Shown: positions 6,437 through 6,736 of the stretch, in pieces | Position numbering within the stretch: the first letter of the stretch is position 1 | Layout: each line of letters opens with the position of its first letter | Assembly: GCA_002371075.1 (NCBI GenBank) | Contig: DFFS01000044.1 | Location: 1 to 6,736 of the forward strand | Reading direction: 5' to 3' | Origin: Christensenella sp. UBA3770 | Lineage (GTDB): Bacteria; Bacillota; Clostridia; Christensenellales; CAG-1252 | DNA length: 6,736 bases | Position numbers and translations under genes: made by a program | The notes under the pieces: model-generated | Told to the model about the DNA's origin: nothing | Database searches by the model: none | Seen by the model: only the letters and a program-made list of their open reading frames with translations

Positions 6437-6454
6437 TTTATAGGTACTTTTCAA
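6426..6454 (-). promoter_or_regulatory. sigma-A-type promoter of the HAD-hprK-murB-whiA-HPr-dnaE operon
   Basis: On the minus strand there is a -35 box TTGAAA (6454-6449), a 17-nt spacer and a -10 box TACAAT (6431-6426). Each box matches the consensus at five of six positions and the spacing is ideal. The spacer and flanks are AT-rich in an otherwise GC-rich region. Transcription would start near 6419, giving a leader of about 25 nt with a GAGGG ribosome binding site 7 nt before the HAD ATG. It is the only convincing promoter I see in the window and probably drives the whole downstream gene set. Confidence 0.8.
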
Positions 6455-6456
6455 CA

Positions 6457-6486
6457 TAAAAAAACAACAAATGCCGTCGATGCGGC
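6457..6486 (-). terminator. possible weak rho-independent terminator after uvrC
   Basis: Starting 7 nt after the uvrC stop codon, the minus strand reads GCCG-CATCGA-CGGC (6486-6473). This can form a 4-bp GC stem with a 6-nt loop, and is followed by a U-rich tail with a run of seven T residues. The stem is short and the T run starts several bases late, so termination may be partial. Its position between uvrC and a strong promoter supports the call. Confidence 0.4.
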
Positions 6487-6493
6487 GAAAAAT

Positions 6494-6736
6494 TTATTTC
6501 TTTGTCTTTTCCTCTTTGAAAAACGCAACGATGTTTTGGGCGATGGAACGGGGGATCCCCTTGACGGAGGCGATCTCCTCCTCCGACGCGCCGGAAAGAT
6601 CCTCCAACGAGCCAAACGCCTTGTGCAACGCCGTCACGCGCTTTTCGCCCATACCCTCAATACCCAAAAGCATGCTTTTGACGCTGCGTTTACCGCGCAG
6701 TTTTCTATGGAACGTGATGGCGAAGCGGTGCGCCTC
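6494..6736 (-). CDS. uvrC: UvrABC system protein C, C-terminal fragment (gene runs off the window)
   Basis: Only the last 80 residues and the TAA stop are present; the reading frame is open through the right edge of the window. UvrC makes the two incisions beside a DNA lesion in nucleotide excision repair, working with UvrB. The visible part starts with EAHRFAITFHRKLR, the family's well-conserved stretch at the end of the RNase H-like nuclease domain. It continues into the C-terminal tandem helix-hairpin-helix DNA-binding region: LLGIEGMGEKR (about residues 23-33 of the fragment) and SVKGIPRSIAQNI (about 57-69) are the two hairpin motifs. The protein ends in a lysine-rich tail, FFKEEKTKK. The catalytic domains lie outside the window. 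It is followed by a possible terminator and a new promoter, so it probably belongs to a separate upstream transcription unit. uvrC next to hprK is a common order in Clostridia. Identification is secure from the sequence of this region alone. Confidence 0.93.
   Translation of the reverse strand, partial: EAHRFAITFHRKLRGKRSVKSMLLGIEGMGEKRVTALHKAFGSLEDLSGASEEEIASVKGIPRSIAQNIVAFFKEEKTKK

Overview
All genes in this 6.7 kb window lie on the minus strand, so the biology reads from right to left: uvrC (3' end only), a Cof-type HAD phosphatase, hprK, murB, whiA, a small HPr-family protein, and dnaE (5' two thirds only). This is the conserved uvrC / hprK / murB / whiA / HPr / dnaE neighbourhood of Bacillota, especially Clostridia. 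HPr kinase, WhiA and a type II MurB together also point to a Gram-positive member of Bacillota. The GC-rich codon usage and the divergent versions of several families suggest an uncultured clostridial lineage; I cannot name a genus.

Layout: uvrC ends at 6494 and a weak terminator-like hairpin follows. Between it and the HAD gene lies a very good sigma-A-type promoter (TTGAAA, 17 nt, TACAAT), whose -10 box sits inside a perfect 7-5-7 inverted repeat. From there the HAD gene, hprK, murB, whiA, the HPr-like gene and dnaE run in one direction with short gaps (62 and 39 nt), overlaps (murB/whiA 22 nt, whiA/HPr-like 4 nt) and an 11-nt gap before dnaE. They look like one operon with no clear internal terminator.

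How the genes fit together: HprK is the kinase/phosphorylase that acts on the regulatory serine of HPr-family proteins, and a candidate substrate is encoded three genes downstream. That protein keeps the serine site (Ser43, equivalent to Ser46 of HPr) but has no histidine at the PTS phosphorylation position, and lacks the Arg and Pro next to it. It therefore resembles B. subtilis Crh, which also sits directly after whiA, and is unlikely to carry phosphate for sugar transport. The same operon makes a cell-wall enzyme (MurB), a division/sporulation-type regulator (WhiA) and a replicative polymerase (DnaE), so metabolic sensing, wall synthesis and replication may be co-expressed.

Points worth a second look are the serine-only HPr-like protein, the absence of rapZ and yvcK between murB and whiA, a MurB whose usual Tyr-Arg active-site loop looks replaced by His-His, an extra segment of nearly 40 residues in the DnaE PHP domain, and the dyad over the operon promoter. 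I see no mobile element, CRISPR array, tRNA or rRNA. No clearly novel multi-gene system is evident; this is a housekeeping operon with lineage-specific departures.
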